A DNA stretch of 11,718 nucleotides, taken from assembly GCA_946887065.1 (NCBI GenBank), contig CAMPKL010000053.1, positions 1 through 11,718 on the forward strand, in the 5' to 3' direction. Shown here one piece after another: positions 1 to 7,087 of the stretch; positions within the stretch are counted from its first letter, which is position 1; the number at the start of each line of letters is the position of its first letter. The stretch comes from an uncultured Bryobacterales bacterium (GTDB lineage Bacteria > Acidobacteriota > Terriglobia > Bryobacterales > UBA6623). Position numbers and translations under genes: made by a program. The notes under the pieces are model-generated. The model saw only the letters and a program-made list of their open reading frames with translations, was not told the origin of the DNA and did no database searches.

Positions 1-8
1 TGTTGAAT

Positions 9-43
9 GTCTTAGTGTCCGGTGCGTCGCCCACAGCTAAGAC
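9..43 (-). terminator. Hairpin after the ankyrin gene, candidate operon terminator
   Basis: The minus strand has GTCTTAG, a bulged C, TGT, a 14-base loop, then ACA and CTAAGAC. This makes a 10-bp stem with one bulge, beginning 7 bases after the ankyrin-protein stop. The sequence that follows (ATTCAACA) has no real T-run, so it is not a classical intrinsic terminator. Its position right behind the last gene of the cluster supports a role as a 3' end or stabilising hairpin. Confidence 0.4.
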
Positions 44-50
44 CCCAAGG

Positions 51-1415
51 CTACTGAGTGGGCGTAGGGAGGCCGATGCCACGTTTGGAGGGGTGCAGGG
101 GGTAGCCCCCGCTCGCGAGGATGAGCTTGGTGATCAACAAAACGGCTTCGTCGGTAGGCCCGACGTCAGCGATGTCGATCGCGGTATTGTTCGCCTTGTT
201 GGGCTCATCGAGCTTGGCCCCGTGGTCGGCGAGAAACTGAATGACTTTAACGATGCGGGCTTGAGCTTCGGGGCTGTTGCCGGTGCCTGTTATCGACGCG
301 TGGATCAAGGTCGACCCATCGTCTGTGACGATATCCACGTTGTTGTCGTATTCGTAGGCAAACCGTACGGCTTCCAGGTTGGCGCTGCCGACGGCGGCCA
401 TCAGGAAACTGCCGCCGTCAGGCGCGAGGTAGTGCGGGTCGGAGCCCGCATCCAACAAAGCCTTCATGACGTCGAGGTGACCGCCGCGAGCAGCGAGAAA
501 TAGCGGTGTCTGACCGCCAGCGGTCCCTGTGCGGCCGTTCATTCCCGCGTTGCTAGGCGTGCTGGTGACTGCCAGGACGGACGCACCGTGATTCAGCAGG
601 CTTTGAACCAGGGGCAAATTGCCGAGCTGGCTGGCGGTATGTAGAGGCGTATTGCCTTGGCGATCGCTTACGGCAGGGTCGACGCCAGCATCCAACAGCG
701 CAATCGCCGCTTCCGTGCTGCCGTAGGACGTAGCCGTCAGCAGCAAGTGTGTGCCGTCGCCGAACGTGAGTTTTGGATCGCCTCCAGCCGCGACCAGAGT
801 CTTGACGGCGTGGCGGTCGTTGGCGATCGTGGCGAAGGCCAGCGCAGTGAATCCGGTCTTGGTCGCCCGACGCGCATCGGCGCCGCCGGCGACAAGCAGG
901 TCGACGACAGCGGAGTGCCCCTCGGCGGCGGCCCACATGAGCGCGTCTTGCCCGTTGGCCGATTCCGCAGCGTCAATTTCGGCCCCATGCTTCAGCAAGG
1001 CATCCACAGCCTCCACGCTCCCGGAGCGGGACGCGATCATCAGCGCGGTCTCCCCGGTCCACCGGGCGGCATTGGGATCGGCGCCGGCTGCGAGCAAGTC
1101 TTTGACGATCTCTCCATCGCCGTTGAGGCAAGCAAGCGTCAGCGCCGTCTCGCCGTAGTCATTGGCGGCATCGATCGTCGCCCCTGCATTGAGCAGCATC
1201 TTGGCTACCGGCTTATCGCCTCCGTAAACGGCCCAAGTGAGCGCCGTGGAACCATCGGCCAGTTGCGTATTCACTGCGGCCCCTTGCTCGATGAGCGAGG
1301 CAACCAAGCTCGGATCGCGGCGCTTGACGGCATCGATGAGCCGCACGTCTTCGGCGGCGAAACACGAGGCGACGACCAGCAGACCCGCAACAACTTGGAC
1401 GATCGGCTTACGCAT
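51..1415 (-). CDS. Exported ankyrin-repeat protein, probable lipoprotein
   Basis: A 454-residue protein made almost entirely of about 11-12 ankyrin repeats, from about residue 22 to 437. Repeats show the usual G-x-T-A-L-x-x-A start and L-L-x-x-G-A-D/E end, for example GETALTLACLNGD and LLAAGADPNA. A Gly/Thr-rich loop of about 20 residues (about 281-301) interrupts two repeats. The N-terminus is a signal peptide: MRK, a hydrophobic stretch, then V-A-S-C, which fits the lipobox [LVI][ASTVI][GAS]C with the Cys near residue 18. It is therefore probably lipid-anchored, although cleavage at CFA/AED by signal peptidase I is an alternative. Ankyrin repeats bind proteins, and the partner here is unknown. 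The ATG at 1415 is chosen over the in-frame TTG just upstream because CGGAG lies 5 bases before it. It follows the DUF1552 gene by 12 bases and is probably the last gene of the operon. I am sure of the fold and export and unsure of the role. Confidence 0.9.
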   Translation of the reverse strand: MRKPIVQVVAGLLVVASCFAAEDVRLIDAVKRRDPSLVASLIEQGAAVNTQLADGSTALTWAVYGGDKPVAKMLLNAGATIDAANDYGETALTLACLNGDGEIVKDLLAAGADPNAARWTGETALMIASRSGSVEAVDALLKHGAEIDAAESANGQDALMWAAAEGHSAVVDLLVAGGADARRATKTGFTALAFATIANDRHAVKTLVAAGGDPKLTFGDGTHLLLTATSYGSTEAAIALLDAGVDPAVSDRQGNTPLHTASQLGNLPLVQSLLNHGASVLAVTSTPSNAGMNGRTGTAGGQTPLFLAARGGHLDVMKALLDAGSDPHYLAPDGGSFLMAAVGSANLEAVRFAYEYDNNVDIVTDDGSTLIHASITGTGNSPEAQARIVKVIQFLADHGAKLDEPNKANNTAIDIADVGPTDEAVLLITKLILASGGYPLHPSKRGIGLPTPTQ

Positions 1416-1427
1416 CAAGACTCCGTT

Positions 1428-2762
1428 CTAGACGCGAGGCAGGAGGCCAGTACTGTCTCCGAAACCGTCACAACGCACGTTGGCATTGGCGAACATCGAC
1501 ATGAATAGGTTGTTGAGCGGAGTGTCTTTCTGATAGATCAAGTGGCGGTTGCCTTCGAAATAACGGGAGCCGGCGACCAATGCGATCGGCAAATCGTGGT
1601 GCTGGTGGATATTCGAATCGCCGAGGCTGCCGCCGTAGCAGATCATCGTGTCGTCCAGTAGGTTGCCGCCATGTCCGTCGGACATCGCTTTCAACTGGCC
1701 GACGTAGTAGGCGAAGATGCTGACCAAAAACTGGTCGATCTTGGCGACCTTTTCGATGAGTTCCGGATCATTTCGGTGGTGCGTGAGAGCGTGGTGCCCG
1801 TCGGAGATGCCGATGTTCGGGTAAGGCCGGTTGCTTTGGGCGCGTCCAAACATAAAGGTGATGACGCGGGTCATGTCAGCCTGCAACGCGATGGTCTGCA
1901 GGTCGATCATGAGCTTGGCATGGTCCTCGAAATCAGCAGGAATGCCGCTGGGATGCTCCATCTCGGGGAGCCTCATTTCCGCGTTTTGCTGCTCGGCTTT
2001 CTCGATGCGGCGTTCAATGTCGCGGATGGAGTCGAGGTAGTTGCTGAGCTTGACCTGGTCGCGAGCGCCCAGCTTGCTCTGCGCACGGTCGATGCTGCCG
2101 GTGACGTAGTCGAGAAGGCTGCGCTGTTCGTCGAGGCGAGCCTGACGCTCAGCCGGGTCCGTGCTGTCGCTTGCGCCGAAGAGGCGCTCGAAGAGAATGC
2201 GCGGACTGTTCTCCATCGGCAGCGGCGTAGTGGGATTTCTCCACGAGACGGTATTCGTCAAAGCGCAGCTGTAGTGGCCATCGCAGCCGCCGCCGAGTCC
2301 GGGGGATTCCAGAGAAACTTCGAGCGAGGAAAACTGCGTCTCCCGCCCTAGGGTCTGGGCAGCGATTTGGTCGGCGGAAATGCCGACGAAATTCTCGGTT
2401 TCCGAGCGCAGCGGATGGACGCCCGTGAGCCAGGTAGCGCCTTCGCGGGAGTGGTCGCCGCCGCCGTCGCCGAAGGGGTTGCCTTGCACCTGGGCAAGAC
2501 CGCTCAACAGGGTGATGTTCTCGCGGAAAGGCTCAAGAGGCATCAACGACGGCGTGAACTCGAAATTCTTGCCCTCCGTCTTGGGCGTCCACTGCGCGGG
2601 AATAGCGCCGTTCGGGTGAAACACGAAGATCAGGCGGGTTGGCGCGGGGCTCGCAGCGGCCGACATGGCCGGAGTCATGGCATCCAACACGGGCAAGGCC
2701 AACGCGGCTCCGGCGCCTCGCAAAAACGTTCGACGGGCTAATGCCTTCTTGGTGATGATCAT
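1428..2762 (-). CDS. DUF1552 (HXXSHH-type) exported protein
   Basis: A 444-residue, full-length member of the DUF1552 family (Pfam HXXSHH). The N-terminus carries a twin-arginine-type signal (RRTFLRG at residues 11-17, then a hydrophobic stretch), indicating export of a folded protein to the periplasm. Family landmarks are RLIFVFHPNGAIP (43-55), GDHSREGATWLTG (102-114), the signature block DGHHALTHH (321-329), GGSLGDSNIHQHHDLP (377-392) and the C-terminal FGDSTG (434-439). The name-giving H-x-x-S-H-H motif reads HALTHH here, with Thr in place of Ser. Residues 200-265 are charged and helical, possibly coiled coil. The ATG overlaps the stop of the upstream cytochrome/DUF1592 gene by 4 bases (ATGA), so the two are probably translationally coupled; this gene pair recurs in the bacteria that carry it. 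The biochemical activity of the family is not established. The His-rich motifs suggest a metal site, which is inference. Confidence 0.93.
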   Translation of the reverse strand: MIITKKALARRTFLRGAGAALALPVLDAMTPAMSAAASPAPTRLIFVFHPNGAIPAQWTPKTEGKNFEFTPSLMPLEPFRENITLLSGLAQVQGNPFGDGGGDHSREGATWLTGVHPLRSETENFVGISADQIAAQTLGRETQFSSLEVSLESPGLGGGCDGHYSCALTNTVSWRNPTTPLPMENSPRILFERLFGASDSTDPAERQARLDEQRSLLDYVTGSIDRAQSKLGARDQVKLSNYLDSIRDIERRIEKAEQQNAEMRLPEMEHPSGIPADFEDHAKLMIDLQTIALQADMTRVITFMFGRAQSNRPYPNIGISDGHHALTHHRNDPELIEKVAKIDQFLVSIFAYYVGQLKAMSDGHGGNLLDDTMICYGGSLGDSNIHQHHDLPIALVAGSRYFEGNRHLIYQKDTPLNNLFMSMFANANVRCDGFGDSTGLLPRV

Positions 2763-5080
2763 TGCTCTCGAGCCCTCCTCATCTGGAACGGTACGCTTTC
2801 TACGACGGCCTCGATAAAAGCCGACATGCGGTGGTCTCTCTCGCCAGCCTGGCGGGCGATGGCGCGCACGGTGGGCCTATCGTAAGGCGCCAGCCCTCTT
2901 CCCAGGGCGTAAATCATTAACTTCTCGGTTACGGTTTCGATGAACTCGCCGGCGTGTTTGTCGACCAGCAGATTTCTTAGGCCGGCAACGCCGTCGAACT
3001 CTTGGCCATTAGGCAGGCGCCCCAAGGCGTCGATCGGGGCGCCGCCGTCTTGGTCGCGCCATTCCCCGACGCCGTCGAAGTTTTCGAGCGCAAAGCCGAT
3101 GGGATCCATGCGCCCGTGGCAAGAGGCGCAGACAGGATTCAGGCGATGCTGTTCCATGGCTTCCCGCATAGCGAGCTTGCGTCCATCGGCGCCTTGCGGC
3201 TTCAACTCAGGAACATCCGGCGGGGGAGGCGGCGGGGGGGTGCCGAGAAGATTCTCCAGGATCCACTTGCCGCGCTGCACGACGGATGTGCGATTCGGGT
3301 AGGACGTGACGGTAAGCATGCTGCCTTGCCCGAGTAGCCCGCCTCGAGGCGAGCCTGCCGGGAGGCTAACCTTGCGGAACTGCGGTCCATAAACGTTAGG
3401 GATGCCGTAGTGCCTGGCCAGACGCTCGTTGAGATACGTGTAGTCGGCGTTGAGCATCTCCAGCACGGGCCTGTCTTGGCGAAAGATGTGGGTGAGGAAA
3501 AGCTCGGTCTCACGCAAGAAAGCCTGGCGCAAGTTCTCGTCGAAGCGCGTGAAGATGTCCGTGTCAGGTCTTAAGTTGGCCAAGGTCCGCAGGAAGAGCC
3601 ATTGCCCGCCGAAATTGTCGATGAGCGCATCGGACTTCGGGTCGGCCATCATGCGACGGGTCTGTGCGCGCAACACTCCCGGGTCGTGGAGCTTGCCCTG
3701 ATCGGCTAGCACGAGCAACTCGTCGTCGGGAATGCTGCTCCATAGGAAAAACGAAAGCCGGGAGGCGAGTTCGTGATCGTTCAAGCGATAGACGCTGCCC
3801 GGAGCTGCATCTTTCGGGTCGTGTTCCATGCGGAAAAGGAAGTCAGGCGAAATCAGTATTGCCTGCAGCCCGCGCCGGACGCCTTCGTCGAAGTCTGCGG
3901 CCCCGGCGCGACCTTCGTCATAGAGACCAAGCAACGGCTCGATGTCTGCGTCAACGACTGGGCGGCGAAATGCGCGGCGCGCGAGGCTGGCGAAAATCGT
4001 CTTGGCGCAACCGCGCTCTTCTTGGCCGGACGTGGGCCGGCAGACGAAGATCCGGCGGCGGCTCGGCGTGTCGCCGCGACTCGTCGCGCTGTAAGGCCCG
4101 GCGACCGTGATGATGCCCACTTCGGGGGGAGATCCGCGCCGTTCGACCTCGACCACAGCAAGGCGCGCGTCGTCCATGCGGATATCCAGCTGCGCCGGCT
4201 GAGCGTCGGCTTGCGGAGCGCCGCGACGGCCCCTCCGAGCGATAGGCGCTTCCTCGTTGACCGAATTATCCCGGAAAGTCGCGACTAGACGGTGGAGCCC
4301 GGCCTTGACGGGAATGCGCAGCGACTTCACTTCTTTGGTGACGTTGATTAAGACGCGCAGTTCGTATTCGGCGTCGAGAGGAAAGTAGTGTTCCGCAACC
4401 ATGCCGCGCTTCGCGCCGAAGGGAACGAGCAGAGGACTCGGATCGCGACGGTCGGGCCGATCGGCCGAAGAGTCAAATCCGTGGTACTCGACTTCGATCG
4501 GTTGCGCATTGAGATCGCCGATTGCCGCCACGCTGACGGAGCGCGCCAAAGACAAGTAACGCTCGATGAGGGAAGGCGACATCGCCAACAGATCGGCCTG
4601 ATTGTCGAAACCGCTGCCGGCATCATCAACCGGCAGAGAGTCTCCAGGGCTGATATCGAGCGCAAGCAGATCGCGAACGGCGTTGCTGTACTCAACACGA
4701 TTCAGACGGTGCGGCATCGTCAGTCCGGGATTGGGATCGGCCCTTGCTGCCAGATCGAGAGCAGCCTCCAGATTCTCCGCGAATGCAGAACGAGCAGCAT
4801 CGTCAGGGTGCGGCATGCCTGCGGGCGGCATCTGCCCGATACGGACTTGCCGCAGTACGCGCTCCCAGATTCCGGCATCGTCGCTGACTTGCGCCGCGTC
4901 GACATTCTCCAGCACGATGCCGCCTGTCTTGAGGCCCTCGCTGTGACAGCCGACGCAGTATTGCTGGACGAACTTGCCGCGGCCCTGAGCCGCGTCCGGC
5001 GTTTGCGCGCTCGCGGAACCGATGGCTAATGTCAGTCCGAATAGGAACTGCACGTTCCGCGATGCGCCAACAACAAACAT
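2759..5080 (-). CDS. Cytochrome c / DUF1587-DUF1595-DUF1592-DUF1588-DUF1585 protein
   Basis: A 773-residue secreted protein with the complete PSD architecture. A Sec signal ends at about residue 25 (SASA/Q). A Planctomycete-type cytochrome c domain follows, with haem motif CVGCH (42-46) and likely axial Met in QMPPAGMP (83-90). Then come DUF1587 (about 120-185, HRLNRVEYSNAVRDLL), a variable β-rich section (about 195-330) holding an Arg/Ala/Pro-rich insert near 281-296, DUF1595 (about 345-415, with FVCRP and RRAFRRPV), DUF1592 (about 430-555), DUF1588 (about 575-675, with seven prolines at 615-621 and a second haem-type motif CASCH at 651-655), and DUF1585 (about 690-765). The haem motifs suggest electron transfer in the periplasm; the catalytic role of the other domains is unknown. 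The start is firm: AAGGAG lies 6 bases before the ATG. It overlaps the DUF1552 gene, its usual partner, by 4 bases. Nothing looks truncated. Confidence 0.93.
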   Translation of the reverse strand: MFVVGASRNVQFLFGLTLAIGSASAQTPDAAQGRGKFVQQYCVGCHSEGLKTGGIVLENVDAAQVSDDAGIWERVLRQVRIGQMPPAGMPHPDDAARSAFAENLEAALDLAARADPNPGLTMPHRLNRVEYSNAVRDLLALDISPGDSLPVDDAGSGFDNQADLLAMSPSLIERYLSLARSVSVAAIGDLNAQPIEVEYHGFDSSADRPDRRDPSPLLVPFGAKRGMVAEHYFPLDAEYELRVLINVTKEVKSLRIPVKAGLHRLVATFRDNSVNEEAPIARRGRRGAPQADAQPAQLDIRMDDARLAVVEVERRGSPPEVGIITVAGPYSATSRGDTPSRRRIFVCRPTSGQEERGCAKTIFASLARRAFRRPVVDADIEPLLGLYDEGRAGAADFDEGVRRGLQAILISPDFLFRMEHDPKDAAPGSVYRLNDHELASRLSFFLWSSIPDDELLVLADQGKLHDPGVLRAQTRRMMADPKSDALIDNFGGQWLFLRTLANLRPDTDIFTRFDENLRQAFLRETELFLTHIFRQDRPVLEMLNADYTYLNERLARHYGIPNVYGPQFRKVSLPAGSPRGGLLGQGSMLTVTSYPNRTSVVQRGKWILENLLGTPPPPPPPDVPELKPQGADGRKLAMREAMEQHRLNPVCASCHGRMDPIGFALENFDGVGEWRDQDGGAPIDALGRLPNGQEFDGVAGLRNLLVDKHAGEFIETVTEKLMIYALGRGLAPYDRPTVRAIARQAGERDHRMSAFIEAVVESVPFQMRRAREQ

Positions 5081-5086
5081 CCAGGT

Positions 5087-5092
5087 CTCCTT
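5087..5092 (-). promoter_or_regulatory. Shine-Dalgarno site of the cytochrome/DUF1592 gene
   Basis: The minus strand reads AAGGAG, then 6 bases, then ATG at 5080. It is the clearest ribosome binding site in the window and fixes the start of the gene. Confidence 0.75.
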
Positions 5093-5107
5093 AAGGCGAC
5101 TGTAGTG

Positions 5108-5136
5108 AATTTACATCCCCTTGATCCGCGGCACAA
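5108..5136 (-). promoter_or_regulatory. Weak candidate sigma-70 promoter before the cytochrome/DUF1592 gene
   Basis: On the minus strand TTGTGC (5136-5131) and TAAATT (5113-5108) are separated by exactly 17 bases. They match the -35 consensus at 3 of 6 positions and the -10 consensus at 4 of 6. The predicted transcript would start about 20 bases before the ATG and include the good ribosome binding site. It lies in the 72-base gap, the largest inside the cluster, so it could be an internal promoter for the second module. The match is weak and may be chance. Confidence 0.2.
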
Positions 5137-5152
5137 GACGAACCCGTTCGCC

Positions 5153-5626
5153 TTATTTCATCCTAAGAATCTCCACTTCGACTTCGCGGTCGTAAATCCA
5201 TTTGTTGGGGCGGTCATGGAGGGCGGAATACGTGCCTACGAGCTTGTCGTTCTTCAGCTCGAGCTTCCAAATTAGGTGCTCGCCGTCATCAAGGGTCAAG
5301 AAGCGGTACAGATGCACTTGCGGGCCGTCGGCATTGATCTTCAGTTCTGCACCCTGCGTGCCGTCACGTCGAAGAGAGTTCGCAACGAGCACGCCTTGGT
5401 TCATCTTGATCTCGAACGACGGAGACTCTGTATGGGCCCCGCCGTTACCGTCGGTCCATTCGAACGTTGTTGTCCAGCGTCCGACTAGAACCTGATCGGC
5501 GGGGTTCTGAGACAGAACCGGTAAAGCGACGCACAATGCGAGCAAGGACGCGATGCCCAGCCGCCGCAATGTTGGAATACACCGCCAGTGAGAAGCCACG
5601 ATCATAGAATTCAATTCAAGCCTCAT
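5153..5626 (-). CDS. Small secreted β-rich protein of unknown function
   Basis: I do not recognise this family. The product is 157 residues. A basic N-terminal region ends in RRLG, followed by a hydrophobic stretch (IASLLALCVALPVLS) and a probable cleavage site near LSQ/NPA, so it is secreted or periplasmic. The mature part, about 115 residues, has alternating hydrophobic residues and regular turns (VGRWTTTFEW, SFEIKM, VHLYRFLTL, IWKLELKNDKLVGTYS, REVEVEILRMK). This suggests a small all-β or lipocalin-like fold; that is inferred from pattern alone. No cysteine pair or catalytic motif stands out in the mature part. Two ATGs lie 6 bases apart. The one at 5626 is preferred because GGGAGAGG ends 6 bases before it but directly abuts the ATG at 5632, which would give 159 residues. 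It sits between the two cytochrome modules, 73 bases after the DUF1501 gene and 72 before the DUF1592-type gene. Confidence 0.8.
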   Translation of the reverse strand: MRLELNSMIVASHWRCIPTLRRLGIASLLALCVALPVLSQNPADQVLVGRWTTTFEWTDGNGGAHTESPSFEIKMNQGVLVANSLRRDGTQGAELKINADGPQVHLYRFLTLDDGEHLIWKLELKNDKLVGTYSALHDRPNKWIYDREVEVEILRMK

Positions 5627-5650
5627 CGTCATCCTCTCCCATCGTCAGAT

Positions 5651-5669
5651 CGCGGGCGCCTCCCCCGCG
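5651..5669 (-). other. GC-only inverted repeat between the DUF1501 and small secreted protein genes
   Basis: The minus strand reads CGCGGG, a 7-base loop (GGAGGCG), then CCCGCG: a perfect 6-bp all-GC stem in the 73-base gap. No T-run follows, so it is not a standard intrinsic terminator. It could be an intercistronic hairpin that alters mRNA stability, or a chance product of high GC. Confidence 0.3.
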
Positions 5670-5699
5670 CGAGCACTCTCCCGCCTTGCCTTGTCTGGG

Positions 5700-7079
5700 T
5701 CATGCCAGAATTTCCTTAACCACATTCCCCGCAACGTCGGTAAGACGGAAATCCCGTCCTGCATGGCGGTAGGTCAAGCGCGTATGGTCGATTCCCAACA
5801 CATGCAGGATCGTGGCATGAAAGTCATGGAAATGCACTCCGTTCTCTGCCACTTCCACGCCGTGTTCGTCGCTCTGGCCGTAGGTGATTCCCGGCTTGAC
5901 GCCTGCGCCGGCTAGCCACGACGTGAACACCGGCGCATGGTGTTCGCGACCCTTGGCGTCGGCCTCTTTGTTGAACGAAGTGCGTCCGAACTCCGTCGTC
6001 CAAACCACCAGCGTGTCTTCCAACATGCCGCGCGACTTCAAATCCTTCAGCAGGGCCGCTATCGGCTGATCGACGTTGCGCGCCATCGGAATGTGTGTCT
6101 CGATATCGAAGTGGGCGTCCCAGTTCTTGTTCAGGTCCGAGCCGCTGTCGATCAATTCAATAAACCGCACGCCTCTCTCGGCCAAGCGGCGCGCCATCAA
6201 GCATTGCCAGGCAAAACCTGCAGTCGAACCGCGTTCGAGTCCGTAGAGCTTATGTGTTGCGTCGGATTCCTTGGAAAGGTCAAAGACTTCCGGCGCTTCC
6301 TGCTGCATACCGTAAGCCGTCTCTAAGGAACGGATACGTCCGGCCAGCGACGGATCCGACTCGCGCCCAATGAGATGTCTGCGATTGAACTCCGCCAGCA
6401 GGTCGAGTTCCGCTCGTTGCGCCGCCTCGGAAGATCCGCGCCGTTCGATATTCGGAATCGGCTCGCCCCCGGGTATGATTCGCGTGCCTTGGTGCGACGC
6501 CGGCAAGAAGTCCGCGGACCAGACCTGTCCGCCGGCGTAGGGCAAGTAAGGCGCCAGCACCATGAACGACGGCAAGTTCTGGTTGAATGTGCCCAAACCG
6601 TAACTGACCCAGGAACCGATGCTGGGGCGCGCGAAGTTCGTCGAACCCGCGTGCATGCCCATGGTCGCCCCGAAGTGGTCGTTGTCGTCGTTGGTCATCG
6701 AGCGAATGACGCACAAGTCATCGACGCACTCGGCGACATGCGGAAACAAATCCGTCACTTCGGTCCCACACTGTCCTCGCGGTTTCCACTCGAATTTCGA
6801 CTTCACCAAGTACTGCGTGCGCTTCTCGGACTTGCTGATGTTCTTGCCGTGATCCGCCGTCAGTTTCGGCTTGGGGTCGAAAGAATCGACGTGCGACACG
6901 CCGCCGGTCATATAGAGAAAGATGACGCGTTTAGCCTTCGCCGGAAAATGCGGTTGCTTGGCAGCCATCGGATCGTCGTCGGCCAGGAGCTCGAATAATA
7001 GACCCGGCATCAGCAGCGAGCCGCCCAAAAGCGATCGAATCATGTGCCGACGATTGCCGAACTGGTTGGTATGACGCAT
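5700..7079 (-). CDS. DUF1501 exported protein
   Basis: A 459-residue, full-length DUF1501 protein, a family related to the alkaline phosphatase/sulfatase fold. The N-terminus has an RR pair (NRRHMIRSLLGG) before a hydrophobic stretch, a Tat-like signal that departs from the consensus by having Met where Phe is usual. Family landmarks in order: RVIFLYMTGGVSHVDSFDPKP (51-71), the ARPSIGSW block (about 150-157), TEFGRTSF (362-369), GREHHAPVF (377-385), SDEHGVEV (403-410) and FHDFHATILHVLGIDH (417-432). The Asp and His residues in these blocks are candidate metal ligands, by analogy with the superfamily. The reaction is not established. An in-frame TTG at 7091 would overlap the upstream gene by 4 bases and add four residues; the ATG at 7079, 8 bases after the upstream stop with a weak GAGA before it, is preferred. 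DUF1501 genes are habitual partners of DUF1549/DUF1553 cytochrome genes, as here. Confidence 0.93.
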   Translation of the reverse strand: MRHTNQFGNRRHMIRSLLGGSLLMPGLLFELLADDDPMAAKQPHFPAKAKRVIFLYMTGGVSHVDSFDPKPKLTADHGKNISKSEKRTQYLVKSKFEWKPRGQCGTEVTDLFPHVAECVDDLCVIRSMTNDDNDHFGATMGMHAGSTNFARPSIGSWVSYGLGTFNQNLPSFMVLAPYLPYAGGQVWSADFLPASHQGTRIIPGGEPIPNIERRGSSEAAQRAELDLLAEFNRRHLIGRESDPSLAGRIRSLETAYGMQQEAPEVFDLSKESDATHKLYGLERGSTAGFAWQCLMARRLAERGVRFIELIDSGSDLNKNWDAHFDIETHIPMARNVDQPIAALLKDLKSRGMLEDTLVVWTTEFGRTSFNKEADAKGREHHAPVFTSWLAGAGVKPGITYGQSDEHGVEVAENGVHFHDFHATILHVLGIDHTRLTYRHAGRDFRLTDVAGNVVKEILA

Positions 7080-7087
7080 CGTCGTTC

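Noticed and set aside
51..1415. Possible tandem DNA repeat or recent duplication in the ankyrin gene
   Set aside because: The periodicity of about 33 residues is visible only at protein level. The DNA of the repeats has diverged, so this is an old repeat fold and not a recent expansion.
657..1508. Long plus-strand open frames opposite the ankyrin gene, including one of 283 codons
   Set aside because: They are antisense shadows of a high-GC coding strand. The translations are low-complexity and Arg/Gly/Ala-rich with no recognisable domain, while the minus-strand frame has clear ankyrin repeats.
3222..3242. G-rich run on the plus strand resembling a G-quadruplex or slippage site
   Set aside because: It encodes the seven-proline stretch of DUF1588, a Pro-rich segment typical of that family. 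The reading frame is intact on both sides, so there is no sign of frameshifting.
5139..5150. Short inverted repeat CGAAC-CC-GTTCG just after the stop of the small secreted protein gene
   Set aside because: The 2-base loop is too tight for the full stem, no T-run follows, and a match this short is likely by chance.
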